From contig CP136063.1 in the NCBI GenBank assembly GCA_032622095.1, positions 94,591,980 through 94,655,979 of the forward strand: a stretch of DNA of 64,000 nt, written 5' to 3'. Origin of the DNA: Siphonodentalium dalli. Lineage: Eukaryota; Mollusca; Scaphopoda; Gadilida; Siphonodentaliidae. The stretch's first letter is position 1; every line of letters begins with the position of its first letter. Positions 22,943-33,599 of this stretch are shown piece after piece. The notes beneath the pieces are model-generated. The model was not told the DNA's origin. It saw only the letters and a list, made by a program, of their open reading frames with translations, and searched no databases. The translations under genes were made by a program, and so were the position numbers.

Positions 22943-23340
22943 TTAACCCTTTACCCAACATAAGGGCCCTGTGCCAATGCATTCTCTTATATATGCGAGT
23001 CGACCATATGTCGCCTCGCATATATAAGAGAATGCATTGGCTTAACACATTAAAAATTATAAAATTGTTAAAGAATGTAAGAAAAAATGGTAAAAAGTGT
23101 TAAAAAAAAATTTGTTTAGGCCAATGCATTCTCTTATATATGCGAGGCGACCTATGGTCGACTCGCATATATAAGAGAATGCATTGGCACAGGGCATAAC
23201 TGTAACTATCACAATGTGGTCAAGGAGCCGGTTCCAATGATATCCATATTTGTATGGTTCTATTGAGACAGACGAAGATATTTTAGGCTGTTGAAGCTTT
23301 ATTTGGCCGGTTTTGGCCGGTTTGTTGGGTAAAGGGTTAA
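22943..23340. mobile_element. Second TTAA MITE copy, with duplicated palindrome
   Basis: Ends are TTAACCCTTTACCCAACA and TGTTGGGTAAAGGGTTAA as in the copy at 18390. This 398-bp copy holds two palindromes (22970-23042 and 23120-23195) separated by a short AAATTGTTAAAGAATGTAAG minisatellite stretch. Confidence 0.88.
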
Positions 23341-24639
23341 AGAGTTGTTTACTGTTTATATGCAATTGTTTACTCACAACTGCGCTTGCATAAATAAGTG
23401 ACGTAAATTCCGGGTACGTGTATTAATTTAGAAGTTAATAGCAGCAGCGATAAAAAATGAAACATGGTTAAAGGACAAACAGTAGTAGATGCTTGGGGTC
23501 TGGGCTGCATTGGCTACACGTGCGGGTCTGAAGGTAGTGACACTGTTTCAATGGTATACTGTATAACTGTAAGCTGTAATTTATGGCACCAAAGGCAGAG
23601 GTAATTTCATTCCTGGGGCACAGATATCTTTTAACCAATCAGAGTGAAAAATCACCATTACCTGACAGTAGCTTGTCACAAGTTGTGCAACAATGCCTGT
23701 CAATCAGTTGACAACGGAAACAATAGGCGTGACATTTACACTCCAGTTACATGTAGGGCATGGGTACATCGTTTGACGTCAGATTTTGTCTGTCACACAA
23801 TCATATAATAATGTTGTTAATGTTTGCAAGCATGAAAACGGAATGTCATAATTGTGTCTATGTATATTGCGATGACAGCTCGGGATGCTATAACAGGAGT
23901 GATACATCAATCGTTGAAAACTGAATAAACACATTTTCGCATAACCGGAAATTATATTTTTTCACGATAGCGTCAGTTCAGTTTTTCGGTTCTCTGGCGC
24001 AACCGAAAAAAAAAGCAAAAAACTGTCAGTCTCTAGTTTGAGAGCTTGTCAATAATATAATTTGTAAAACAATCTGATTCAATTTCGTTCCATCCGAGGA
24101 AACATGTGCACTGAGTCATCGGCAAAGATCAATGCAGTACAGCCTGGTCATATTACAACTGTCTGATTTACTAGATGGAATTATGAATTTATTTTAACTA
24201 CATGAAGTTCATGAAACTTCACAATTGTGTTGGCAGTCATCTTTATAAATGGCGCATATCTATTCTATTAGCATTCAACTCAAAGACCTGCGGAACACCC
24301 GGTAGACATTAGTTAGAATACCTGAGTCACATGACCTGATATTCGCCAATATATCAATTCCAATAAAACTCTGCTATGATTTGTATGTACAAAATTTATA
24401 CAGGTCAATATTCTTCCGTAAAGAAATAACACTTAATTACCAAACACGAATGATAACAAGTCGCATAGCAAGTCGCGACCTCAATACAAACAGGTAAAGT
24501 TTGACACATTTATTTATAAACACAGTGAGTTTTAGTTCACTTACATATAGAGTGTCATCTGTCAATATGTTGCTTTATAAAACGGTTCCCATTTGGTGAT
24601 TTACATTCGTTCAAATGTACTCAATCCGATCAGAGAGTC

Positions 24640-25710
24640 CCCATATCATCAAGTTACAACAAAAACAACATTTCTAAAAAATATGCTTTAGTTATCAGAA
24701 ATCGATTAATTACAACAAAATAATGCTGACCACTGTCAACTATGATATATAATTTCCCAAAACGTGTTATTTTTCAACATGTTGTTCAACGAAATATGGC
24801 CGTATTATCACTTGATTATCATGACATTTGGTCATATTACCATTTGATTTTAGAGTTATCCATCTTCATCCGCAAATTTTGTCTGAGATTGTCGCTTGAC
24901 AAATTTTTTCCAGGCCACAAATTAGTACATAATTAAAAAAAATTATATCTGATCAGGCCTAAAAAAAAAAATACTTTTGTTTCCCCTAACGGAGCTGAAA
25001 AATATAGGTGCGGCGAGCGAGAATTTTTTTGTTTTTGTGTGTGTGGAAATCTCCCAAAAGTTCTCACTTAACCCATGTATATATACATGTCAGGTGTGAT
25101 TTGAATGCTGGAAGCTTCATATTATGATATTGGAAGGAGATCAGCAAGACATAAGGCATAAAATAGAATAGCATACTAGCATAGTATTTATTTGTATTTA
25201 AAATCACAAAGTACAATAAAAAGTAAATATTCAATACCAATTCAATCAAAAATATCCTATACCAACATATGCTACAAGATGCTGATGTACAGTAATATGT
25301 CAACACTGTCACTGGTAGGCCTACATGTGAATTCTACCATTTTCACTTTAAAAGTGTTTAAAATATCGCCAACAAAACACTCCTTTTCAACATTAAACAC
25401 TTCCTTTGAATCCAAGTCCAAACTACATTTAACGACAACGTTGTCCGTAAAACCTGAATGGTGTTCTTGAAACACATGTAAAAACTTCTTAGCATTTGAA
25501 ACTACGGTAAATTTGTTTACCGCGTCCATGTGATAACATTTTAGAAACTTTAGCCCTAACACACTGCTGCTAACCATGGTTTGTGACGTCATGACATTTT
25601 TTTTTTAGGCCTCACTCTGAGCTTTGATGTGTGGGTAAAGTCGACTCAAATCAAATATTTTTATCCCGAAGCCAAAGAAATAGTAATTTGGGAACGTTAA
25701 TTCAGATTAT
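24640..25710 (-). repeat. Interspersed repeat, copy 2 (inverted), interrupted
   Basis: Reverse-orientation copy of 11395-11830. It matches over 24640-24955 and again over 25612-25710, and is split by the 656-bp inverted-repeat element. The reconstructed junction agrees with the uninterrupted copy at 11504 ('GTGATCAGATATAA'). Confidence 0.75.
24956..25611. mobile_element. 656-bp PIF/Harbinger-like element with 3-bp TCA duplication
   Basis: Left end GGCCTAAAAAAAAAAATAC; the right end in reverse complement is GGCCTAAAAAAAAAATGTC. Flanks are TCA at 24953-24955 and 25612-25614, and the other copy of the host repeat has a single TCA at this point. A 3-bp TNA-type duplication with G-rich termini fits PIF/Harbinger. 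Frames inside (25192-25470 plus, 25272-25592 minus) overlap each other. The 106-residue minus frame is well composed but not recognised, and it could be a captured fragment. Confidence 0.75.
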
Positions 25711-25722
25711 GCATCTTTAATA

Positions 25723-25958
25723 CTACAAGCTTTCAGTTTGTCTGTGTAAACAATTAAGTGAGTTCGCCATACAGTTAATAGACCAAATTATGTCGAGATC
25801 GTTGTACATGTTATCTGTACGGTAAGTGTTGTCTATTTGTGGTGTTATGCCAACTTACGGCACGACAACATGGCAAATATTGAAATAAATCAGTAAATCC
25901 CAAGATAGATTACATTTAAATAACTTTTATTCATGCGCCCCCAGTAGTTCTCATTTCA
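25723..25958. repeat. Direct repeat, copy 1
   Basis: About 236 bases from 'CTACAAGCTTTCAGTTTGTC' to 'CTCATTTCAT', repeated with few changes at 27353-27598. The CR1-like LINE lies between the copies. Confidence 0.9.
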
Positions 25959-27327
25959 TCTGTATCTGTATGTGGTTTCAGTGCAGGATCCTGTCGGATG
26001 TATTAGCACACGGGATGAGACTATGACGTGGTGTTAGATGTTGTTTCGTCCTCTGATGGAAGTAGAGAGCGCATAGAATCCTCTTCAAGATGGTTCCAAT
26101 CAAGAATAGTCTGTGGAAAGTAGGAATTTCGGTATTCTGCACGATCGGCCTTAATAATTTCGTATGGTTTAGAGTTTATACACTCTAGGCTTTGAACAAA
26201 GTTATTTGCAGTGAAGCCGTCGAATTTTTTGGCCTTTATTTTTCTCCCACTTTGATGTTTAGGTCTCAAGAGTCCTTTGGTGTTGATAGCTGGGACCAGT
26301 CCATCCACTATCTTGCCAAACAATTGCACTCTTTGGTCTGTCCTCCTGCCTTCCAGGGTCTGCAGCATGAGATGTTTCCGCATGTTTGTTACAGCTCCTT
26401 CTTCTCTAGATGTATAATCACCGGTGATAAACCTTACTGCCCTCCTCTGTATCCTCTCCAAATTTTCAATGTCTCTCTGCAAATGAGGGTCCCATATGAC
26501 TGCTGCATACTCTAGTTTGGTGCGCACTAGTGTCTCATACGTGATTTGTTTGCTCTTTCCTGGTGCTCTTCTCAGGTTCCGGCGAATAAATCCTAGAGTG
26601 CAATTTGCCTTGCTTACTGTTTTCCCGATGTGAGGTGACTAATGCATGTCGTTGGATAATGTGACGCCAAGATATGGGCTTTCTGTTACCTGTTGGAGTA
26701 GGTGATTGTCCAATTTGTATCTAAATGATGATGTTGGCGTGATGGACAAAATATAACATTTCTTGGCATTGAATCGCATGCCCCATCGGTGTGCCCAGTT
26801 TTCAAGGTGTTCTAGGTCACGTTGCAAGGTGATGTGGTCGCTTTGGTTGTTGATCGATCTGTAGAGCAGACAGTCATCGGCGAATAGTCGATGAGACACT
26901 ATCTGGGAGGTCATTGATATGGCATAGGAAGAGAAGAGGACCAAGCACAGTTCCTTGGGGTACTCCTGAGTCGACCGTCACGTATTGGGATGATTCACCT
27001 TCGATGGTCACTCGCATTTGGCGCTTTGTGAGGAAGGTTTCGAGCCAGGCAAGGAGGTTTCCATCAATACCATAACTTCGCATTTTTGCAAGCAGTTTCT
27101 TGTGTGGCACTGTGTCAAACGCTTTGGAGAAGTCGAGGATTGCAACGTCGGTTTGGATTTTGTTTTCTAAGTTAGTGAAGAAATCGGTGGTTGTGGTAAG
27201 CAGTTGGGTGACGCAAGAGTGGCCTTTCCTGAATCCATGATTTAGTTTGGATAGGATGTCATGGTCTTCCAGATGGTTTATGATGTGGCGGCATATTATG
27301 TGTTCTAATATCTTGCAACACACAGAT
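25959..27327 (-). mobile_element. 5'-truncated CR1-like LINE (non-LTR retrotransposon)
   Basis: The reverse transcriptase is read on the minus strand. LDFSKAFDTVPHKKL (palm aspartate) and SGVPQGTVLGPLLF occur in the frame at 27323-26874. FADDCLLY, with the catalytic Asp pair, is in the frame at 26944-26639. The thumb/C-terminal part, with YAAVIWDPHLQRDIENLERI, is at 26527-26021. Frameshifts near 26930 and a stop near 26640 break it. The endonuclease domain is missing, as expected for 5' truncation. The 3' end has a short ATACAG microsatellite, the tail type common in CR1/Jockey-group LINEs. It lies in PRPF38A intron 1, on the same strand as the gene. Confidence 0.9.
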
Positions 27328-27625
27328 TGAGTGTATGGGGTATAATGTAGTTCTACAAGCTTTCAGTTTGTCTGTGTAAACAATTAAGTGAGTTCGCCAT
27401 ACAGTTTATAGACCAAATTATATGTCGAGATCGTTGTACATGTTATATGTACGGTAAGTGTTGTCTATTTGTGGTGTTAATTTAATATGCCAACTTACAG
27501 TACGGCAACATGGCAAATATTGAAATAAATCAGTAAATCCCAAGATAGATTACATTTAAATAAATTTTATTCATGCGACCCAGTAGCTCTCATTTCATTG
27601 AGTGTATGGGGTATAATGTAGTTCT
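27328..27625. repeat. Direct repeat copy 2 plus flanking 25-bp repeat
   Basis: The order is a 25-base block (TGAGTGTATGGGGTATAATG...) at 27328-27352, then the second 246-base copy at 27353-27598, then the same 25-base block at 27599-27623. The unit is therefore a tandem duplication of about 271 bp into which the LINE inserted, rather than long terminal repeats of the LINE. Confidence 0.8.
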
Positions 27626-27734
27626 TTGAGGGTATGCGGTATACTGTAAATGTAGATGCACCTTTTTTCAATTTTTGTAAACGAAAATAGGTGACAAAGA
27701 ATACGATTTCAAATTAAAGTATCGACTACCATAC

Positions 27735-27864
27735 CTGAAAGAGCAAAACATTCTTCTTTCCAGTATCGACATTCATATATACGTGTACGAATGATTTTCT
27801 CGATCAAATACTGTGGGTTTGTGCCATGAATTGAACTCGCGTCGCGCACCGTGCGATTCGCCAT
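27735..27864 (-). CDS. PRPF38A: PRPF38A exon 1 with start codon
   Basis: The exon starts MANRTVRDASSIHG and continues HGTNPQYLIEKIIRTRIYE, then YWKEECFALS, nearly the N-terminus of animal PRPF38A (MANRTVKDAHSIHGTNPQYL). The start follows from this match and from TTTTAATAACA before ATG. It ends after 43 codons plus one base at TCAG/GTATGG, and the extra G pairs with exon 2 to give Ala. The four exons together code about 165 residues, covering essentially the whole PRP38 domain. No stop or frameshift is present, so the gene appears intact and functional in this part. Confidence 0.97.
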
Positions 27865-28040
27865 TGTTATTAAAACGTACTTTGGTTATTTCGTACCATG
27901 CGTGATCGTTTATTAGTTCTGCATATTTTTCTATGAAGGAGCCAATGTTTGGCTACAGGGGGTTCAAATTACTTTTGACCCATATCGTACACTAAATACG
28001 TACACGCTCAAATTATTTGTCAGCTCTTGAGATATAGTGA
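27865..28040 (-). promoter_or_regulatory. Probable PRPF38A promoter region
   Basis: Sequence immediately upstream of the PRPF38A start. A CCAAT-type element, GCCAAT, lies at 27941-27946, about 80 bases before the ATG (reverse orientation relative to the gene). No TATA box is clear. The call is positional. Confidence 0.3.
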
Positions 28041-28273
28041 CATAGGGAGATTATTTCTTTGCCTGTGGAGTCGGGACGGGATGTCGAATCACACGGCCCC
28101 TACCACACCCATCTGAAGTTTGTACTTCAAAGTTTACCTTGGCAAAGAATGGGCGCATGTCTTTCAACACCAATAACACTAAATTGATTATGTATGGTGA
28201 TGACACAAATATTGTCCTTCCAGGGAAAAATTGTAAGATATTGTCAAGAATTTGAAAAGTGAGTTATGCAATC
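28041..28273. other. Intergenic DNA, nothing recognised
   Basis: No ORF, repeat or inverted structure that I can support. Confidence 0.35.
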
Positions 28274-29223
28274 TTAAAGACCCACTTAATTTTAGAACCC
28301 CCAGATCACATATATAACATATGTGAGGGTATCACCCCCTCCCCCCTGAATCCTGAATACCAGTTCATTTTTGGGGGATGAATCCTGAATAGGCTTACCA
28401 GTTAATTTTGGGGGGGTTAATCCTGAATACATGTTAAGAAATAATATGCGATAAATGACATACAAATTGACGCCGGTCGCGTTATGGGCATTATGAGGCT
28501 GTTATGAGGCTGTTATGATATGATTAATGTTAATGATACTTTATGATGGCATGGTGGTCGAATATGCCCAAAAAGCTATTCAACCCACTCATTCATACAG
28601 ATAACTAGCACAAAAATATTATTTTGCTCCATCAAAACCTGCGTCCAAGATGTTTTGCTTGAACCTGAATACCAGTTAATTCGGGGGTATGAATCCCGCG
28701 TACGGCTTCAAATCACCCTGAATCCCGCGTACCGAATGGGGGGGGGGGGGGTGATACCCTCATATGTGCCATATTGTATACCATTTAAAAGAGGAAGCTA
28801 CAATCATTGTTCTATCAACTTATCCGGTGTAATGAACTGTGAACATGATGTTGTTTTTGTTGAGTTACCGATGTGTTTCTGTGCTTAAGTTTCATCTGTT
28901 TTGTAGTGCAAAGTGTAGGCCTATTATTTTCAATTGAGGGGGAATAACTCTATATCTTAAAGATCGTGTTATTCCCCTTCAATTGAACATACATTTTTAG
29001 TTTTAATTCTGTTGCATTCTGGGAGCAATAACTGGGGGATCTTTCTATGATTTCAGCTATTTTCTATTTCTGTATGGGCATCTTCTGAAACACAGACGTT
29101 TCAAATGGTGATGAATTTTAGTATTTTAATGATATTTTATGACATAGATTGCTATTAAAACCGTACGTCTATCAAGGCACTATAAAAAGTAATCGGTGAC
29201 TCGAAAATTAAGTGGGCCTTTAA
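28274..29223. mobile_element. TTAA-flanked inverted-repeat element hosting a nested MITE
   Basis: Left end TTAAAGACCCACTTAATTTT; the right end is AAAATTAAGTGGGCCTTTAA. TTAA at both ends fits piggyBac-type insertion. The inner right part ('TTTCAAATGGTGATGAATTT', 'CGGTGACTCGAAAATTA') recurs at 34365-34485, where only that end of the element is present. A 439-bp MITE is nested at 28324-28762. Confidence 0.75.
28324..28762. mobile_element. 439-bp MITE, TGAGGGTATCACCCCC termini
   Basis: Begins TGAGGGTATCACCCCC and ends GGGGGTGATACCCTCA, with TATG on both sides (28320-28323 and 28763-28766). Inside, 'GAATCCTGAATACCAGTT' and 'AATCCCGCGTACGG' are repeated at each end. The inverted second copy is at 44924-46002. 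The superfamily is not certain from a 4-bp duplication alone. Confidence 0.85.
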
Positions 29224-29732
29224 GTATATTCCAATATGTTTGATACAGTTCGCTAACATATGGACAATAACATCATTTTTTACAGGTTAGGAGGGAATGA
29301 TTTATAAATAACTGGATAAATATTTAGCAACAAAATATATTTTCCTAATATATAAAACTTAAATCGTACCAATGAAAATGAGTTTATGACTCGAATCATC
29401 GAAAAAAATAGAAGCTATAAATGTAAAAATTATAGAAAAAGGGAGATGGGTCTCCAATTTTGTGGAGGAAAAAAACTATTTGTTTGCACGTGGGTGGGGG
29501 GGGGGGGGATTCCCGGTTGGGCGGAATTTTTTTTCACCCTTGTGTACGGAATTTTTTTTGCATACCATCTCCCCGGTATAAGTCTGAATTATAGAAAAAT
29601 TCACAATGAAATAGCTCTATAGGCCTAAGCTATTTTTTGGGCAAAAAAACATAACATTCGCAGCACAATATAGAAATACAACTGATGTTTCTTGTCAAAC
29701 ACTGGACAAACAGTCAAAGTACAAGTCATACG
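29224..29732. other. AT-rich DNA with a long G tract
   Basis: A G run of 13 or more lies near 29496-29508. The frame at 29386-29622 crosses this tract and is not credible. Confidence 0.45.
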
Positions 29733-29734
29733 TA

Positions 29735-31944
29735 GAGGAGACCGGGGCATGTTGGAACGTGGGGTATATTGAAACACACCATGTGCACCTCTCTTGTTAA
29801 AAAATAAAATAGTATCTACAATTGCCACTTATTTGTGGAAAACACTCTTGTATGCACAAATAACACCAAAAAATTCTGACTATTGTCGGAATGGTGTAAG
29901 AGATATGCACAAAATTCGTTTTTGGGGGGTATCAAACTTGTAATTTTTTCGATTTTCAGGTTTCATCAATGTTCAAGATAAAATTTCGGGACGTAAAGGG
30001 TGTAAATTATGTCAGTTGGTCCAGTTTCATTTCATTTCAGTCATAAATATAAAAAAATACCGATTAATTAGTGTCTTTCCAAGATCGTGTACCATTAGAC
30101 CCCTTTTCCACGTTTGGGGCATGTTGGGAATTTCCAACTGCACCCCCCCCCCCCTCCCATTGAGTCGGAATCACACCAACACAACTTTTTGCATAATTCC
30201 ATTTGCACTCCCCCCCCCCCCTTGAGTCGGAATCACACCAATACAACTTTTTGCATAATTCCATTTGCACCCCCCCCCCCCTTGAGTCGGAATCGCACCA
30301 ACACAAAATTTGCATAATTCCATTTGCACCCCCCCCCCCCCCATTGTACCTCATGCTCAGGCCTAATTTCCTATATATTCATAAGCCATGCTTCTATTTT
30401 CCCAGTATGAGAACATTAAGATATTTTAACCTGAAAATTTCCCCCCAAAAAAACAACTAGTGATCTAATTCCAGACAAATGCACACAACTACCGACAACA
30501 GACCAGGAAACACCGGGCCGACCATGGTTGTTCGGCCCGGTGTGAGAAAATTTTGAAAACTATACAAGAAAATCGCAAATCCTAGCATCTAGACTGGCCT
30601 CAACTGAAGCTTTCCTAGTGTTGGAAATTTTAAACCTCATGCTCCCCCTCAGGTTGGAAAATTCTTCAACTGATGACCATATATGTCTACAAGTTTGACC
30701 AAATGTAGTAAAATATTGTTTTGCTAAACTAATTAGCAGTTTTGTATTGGCCATGTGGATGGGGCAATGACACACCGGGCCGACAATGGTTCGGCCCGGT
30801 GTGCGAAAATTTTGAAATCTGAACAAGAAAATCGCAAAATCCTAACATCTAGACTAGCCTCAAGCCTTCCTACTGTTGGACATTTCAAACCCTACACCCC
30901 CACTTAGGTTGGAAAATTTCCAACTGATGACAATTCCAATGACAATGTTGACCAATTGTATGACAATATTGTTTTCTTAAATTAACTAGAAGTTTTTGAC
31001 GGCCACGGGGGAGGGACCAGGACACAAGCTTTCCAAGTGTTGGAAATTTCCAATCTGTCACCTCCTTAAGGTTTGAAAATTTCCAACTGATGACTATTTC
31101 TGTCAAAATTTTTGACAAAAAATAAGAACATATGCAAATATTGGTCGAAAAACAATAAATTCCCCCCAATAAATTGTTTTTACCTGAAATTAGGAATTTC
31201 CAACTATTGAAAATATAGCTCTCTGCTGGGGGGGGGGGGTGAGACACCCCCACACCCCCCTCTAGCCACATCCCTGGGAACACCCCATTATGTCCCCATA
31301 GTGCGACTTACGGGAAAACCCCATCGAAATTATGCATTGAGCTAGTATAAATAACCATTATGGAAAAAATCTGATGGAATTATGGATGAATGCATCTCAG
31401 TTGCTTGCAACCATGTCCTAAATATGATTTCAATACGTTTTCGTTGATGAATAATTATTTGTGTGGTAAATGGGGAGGTTTGTATCGATAGCACTAAAAC
31501 CCCTTCCAAATTTTGCCTTGCTACGTCCCTCCTGTATTTGAAACGACGTTTTCATCGGATGTGTTGCGTTTTGCAATTATGACGATTTCTCGAACATACC
31601 TTATTTACCGAACTCAGCTATTATGTTAAAAACTAGCAATTTAATATAGTTCTTGGAGTATGTTAGTGGTTTTACCTCTATTATACATTGATTGCATATG
31701 TGTTCCTTATACGATCAGTGTTCTGACTTACCACGGTCGATGTTCCAATTTGCCCCTGGTTTCAAACAACCCGGGGCATGTTGGAACGAATTTATTTCGA
31801 CTTTTTCTATGTAAAAGCGAAATATAGATCATACATATTGATATACTTTATAATAAAAGTTGAAAAACGGAAGGGGCCCATGCTCACATTTCCCTGCATA
31901 TATGTGATTGAATAAAAAACGTTCCAACATGCCCCGCTCTCCCC
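29735..31944. mobile_element. 2.2-kb TA-flanked element, GGGGCATGTTGGAACG termini
   Basis: Left end, after TA at 29733, is GAGGAGACCGGGGCATGTTG; the right end in reverse complement is GGGGAGAGCGGGGCATGTTG, followed by TA at 31945. The inverted repeat is at least 26 bp with two mismatches. Extra copies of the GGGGCATGTTGGAA core occur inside near each end (30115-30128 and 31773-31786), as subterminal repeats. A TA duplication fits the Tc1/mariner supergroup. No transposase is seen. The middle is occupied by a nested repeat block. Confidence 0.75.
30127..31278. repeat. Nested repeat block: poly-C tandem units and CCGGGCCG hairpins
   Basis: Three units of about 60 bases ('TTGAGTCGGAATCACACCAA', 'TTTGCATAATTCCATTTGCA') are each separated by a run of about 11-14 C (30143-30345). 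Units of about 230 bases follow, with 'CCAACTGATGACNAT' and a hairpin CACCGGGCCGAC...TTCGGCCCGGTG (30509-30542 and 30773-30802). It ends 'CTCTAGCCACATCCCTG', the same end as the hAT-like insert at 45151-45809. The first 700 bases match that insert in inverted orientation. Confidence 0.75.
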
Positions 31945-32249
31945 TATTGACTTTAGACTGCGTTTGGGTAATGATGTTTGAGAACGGGAAGGCTTTTTGG
32001 ACGGTTGTGCGAGATTTTTACTAACATTGTGTTTAGTTTCTTCACAAATTTCAAATTTTATGTAATGCTGTGCAAAATTCCTCACCCGATATATTTTGAG
32101 AAAACAAGTTCCCCGGCGAATAGAGGAAATCGGAGAAATGTCATGGCTCGTGCATGGTTGGGACATGCTGTTTCGCGGTATATATATGCATGGGCGTAGC
32201 CAGCTAAGGTTCGATGGGTTCGGACGAATCCGCCCTTGAAAACAGAGGT
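31945..32249. other. Intergenic DNA, nothing recognised
   Basis: The long minus frame at 31807-32391 runs from the end of the 2.2-kb element through this stretch into a hairpin and is treated as chance. Confidence 0.4.
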
Positions 32250-32252
32250 GCC

Positions 32253-32393
32253 CTCGTTGCCTAGCTGCCTTCTCGGGTTCGACAGGTCGTTGGCTCGGGC
32301 AACTTCGGGGGTTCGTTAAGTTAATGCATGAACCCACAAGTTGCCCGAGACAACGAGCCGTCGAACACTGGAAGTCAGGCGACGCGGGCACTT
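32253..32393. repeat. GC-rich imperfect foldback
   Basis: The arms 'GTTCGACAGGTCGTTGGCTC' + 'GGGCAACTTC' and 'GTTGCCCGAGACAACGAGCC' + 'GTCGAACAC' are inverted, about 60 bases each with several mismatches, flanking a small AT loop. It stands out by base composition from its neighbours. Confidence 0.65.
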
Positions 32394-33590
32394 AAGCAGT
32401 CAGTAAAAGCATGATCGGCCTATACTAGATTATTTCACATTAAATTGAGGTCCGTATAATGTTTCAGTGAAATCCATATATACGCAGGTCGAAAATTTGA
32501 TATTAATGTGAATCAAATCAATAGTCCCATGGCATGTCGGCATATGACGTTGCTGGTCTAAAGTGGACAGCATTGTGTTCAGTTTCAATTAAAGTGACGC
32601 TGTATGAATGTGCATGTGCATGTCAAACTTGTTTTCACAATCATTGCCAATTATGAACGAATAGACAGAGTGTATGCAACACTACATGTACATGTTTTTA
32701 TATATAGGGTGGTCACGTAGTATATCGAGGACGATGCTTGTATTGCGAGGGTTCGAACATAGTTTCTGGACATGAAGTCCCCCCAAAACAGGGTTGTATA
32801 GTTAAAGTCCCACTCCTATCAACCAAAAAGGAGCTCATTATTAGTAGGTGGGTGCATGTGATGTTAATTAAAACCTTGTTGTGTCGGACTATATATACCC
32901 AGTAACTTTTCGATAGATCCGATATAGCGCCCGGGTGGGAACAGATGGTTCGATTACAGGCCGTACAGCGCGCTAGTCCGATCCACTCCCATAGTTCAAT
33001 GGTCAAAGTGTTCAGTGGTCCGAGGATTCAATAGTCCGATGGTTCAAGGGTACGATAATCCGGGGTGCGACAGTCCAAGGGTTCAATATCCCGAGTGTCC
33101 ATTAGCGGGACGTGGCGATGGGGACGTGGCGATGGGGATTTGTCTCCCCAACTTTGTTAAAAATTCCAGTTGGCTTGTTATAGGTCGCGGGTTATAGATT
33201 ACATGTATATAGAATAAATCAAATACAGTTTGTTCATGTATATATTATAGGAAAATAAATACGCAGGGCATTCCAAGCTTTACATATCATGTTCTACATG
33301 CACATAGATCTAACGATAATGGGCTATATGCAATGAGTGATTGACTGTCGTTCAATTCCATATATAATACAAGAAAACCATTGTCAGAAATGGTATAACG
33401 CCACCAAGATCATATTATTAGCCATAAATATAAATTATTATATAATTATAATATAAACTAGCTTTCAAATTTCATGTGGGAAATTTGCATACTTCCATAT
33501 ATCAAGTTTTCCCGTTTCTCGTGTTATACATTACATTCTTCAAACTGTCTTCTTTATCACCTAGCTGATGGGCCCGACTTCGTCCGGGCT
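32394..33590. other. Intergenic DNA with degenerate 16-bp repeat
   Basis: Around 33005-33100, short phrases of the type 'CCGATGGTTCAAGGGTACGA' repeat irregularly, resembling the CCTTCGGAATAG arrays at 38.4 and 39.0 kb. No gene is recognised. Confidence 0.45.
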
Positions 33591-33599
33591 GTTTCCCAT

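Larger units (their letters stand above)
17969..27734 (-). other. PRPF38A intron 1 (9.77 kb), filled with transposable elements
   Basis: No additional exon is seen. The intron holds TTAA MITEs, a 2.6-kb TTAA element, an interrupted inverted repeat with a 656-bp element, and a CR1-like LINE flanked by direct repeats, all listed separately. The stretch at 23341-24640 between them holds AT-rich sequence in which I see only short CCGAAA-rich motifs. Confidence 0.85.

Noticed and set aside
25723-27598. Direct repeats around reverse transcriptase read as an LTR retrotransposon
   Set aside because: The enzyme is a LINE type, there is no gag, protease, primer-binding site or integrase, and a 25-bp block outside copy 2 shows a tandem duplication.
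30064-30354. Gly- or Pro-rich frames on both strands
   Set aside because: They are translations of poly-C/poly-G tracts in a tandem repeat.
31807-32391. 194-residue minus-strand frame
   Set aside because: It crosses the boundary of a transposon and a foldback, with no domain or splice support. Length alone is not enough.
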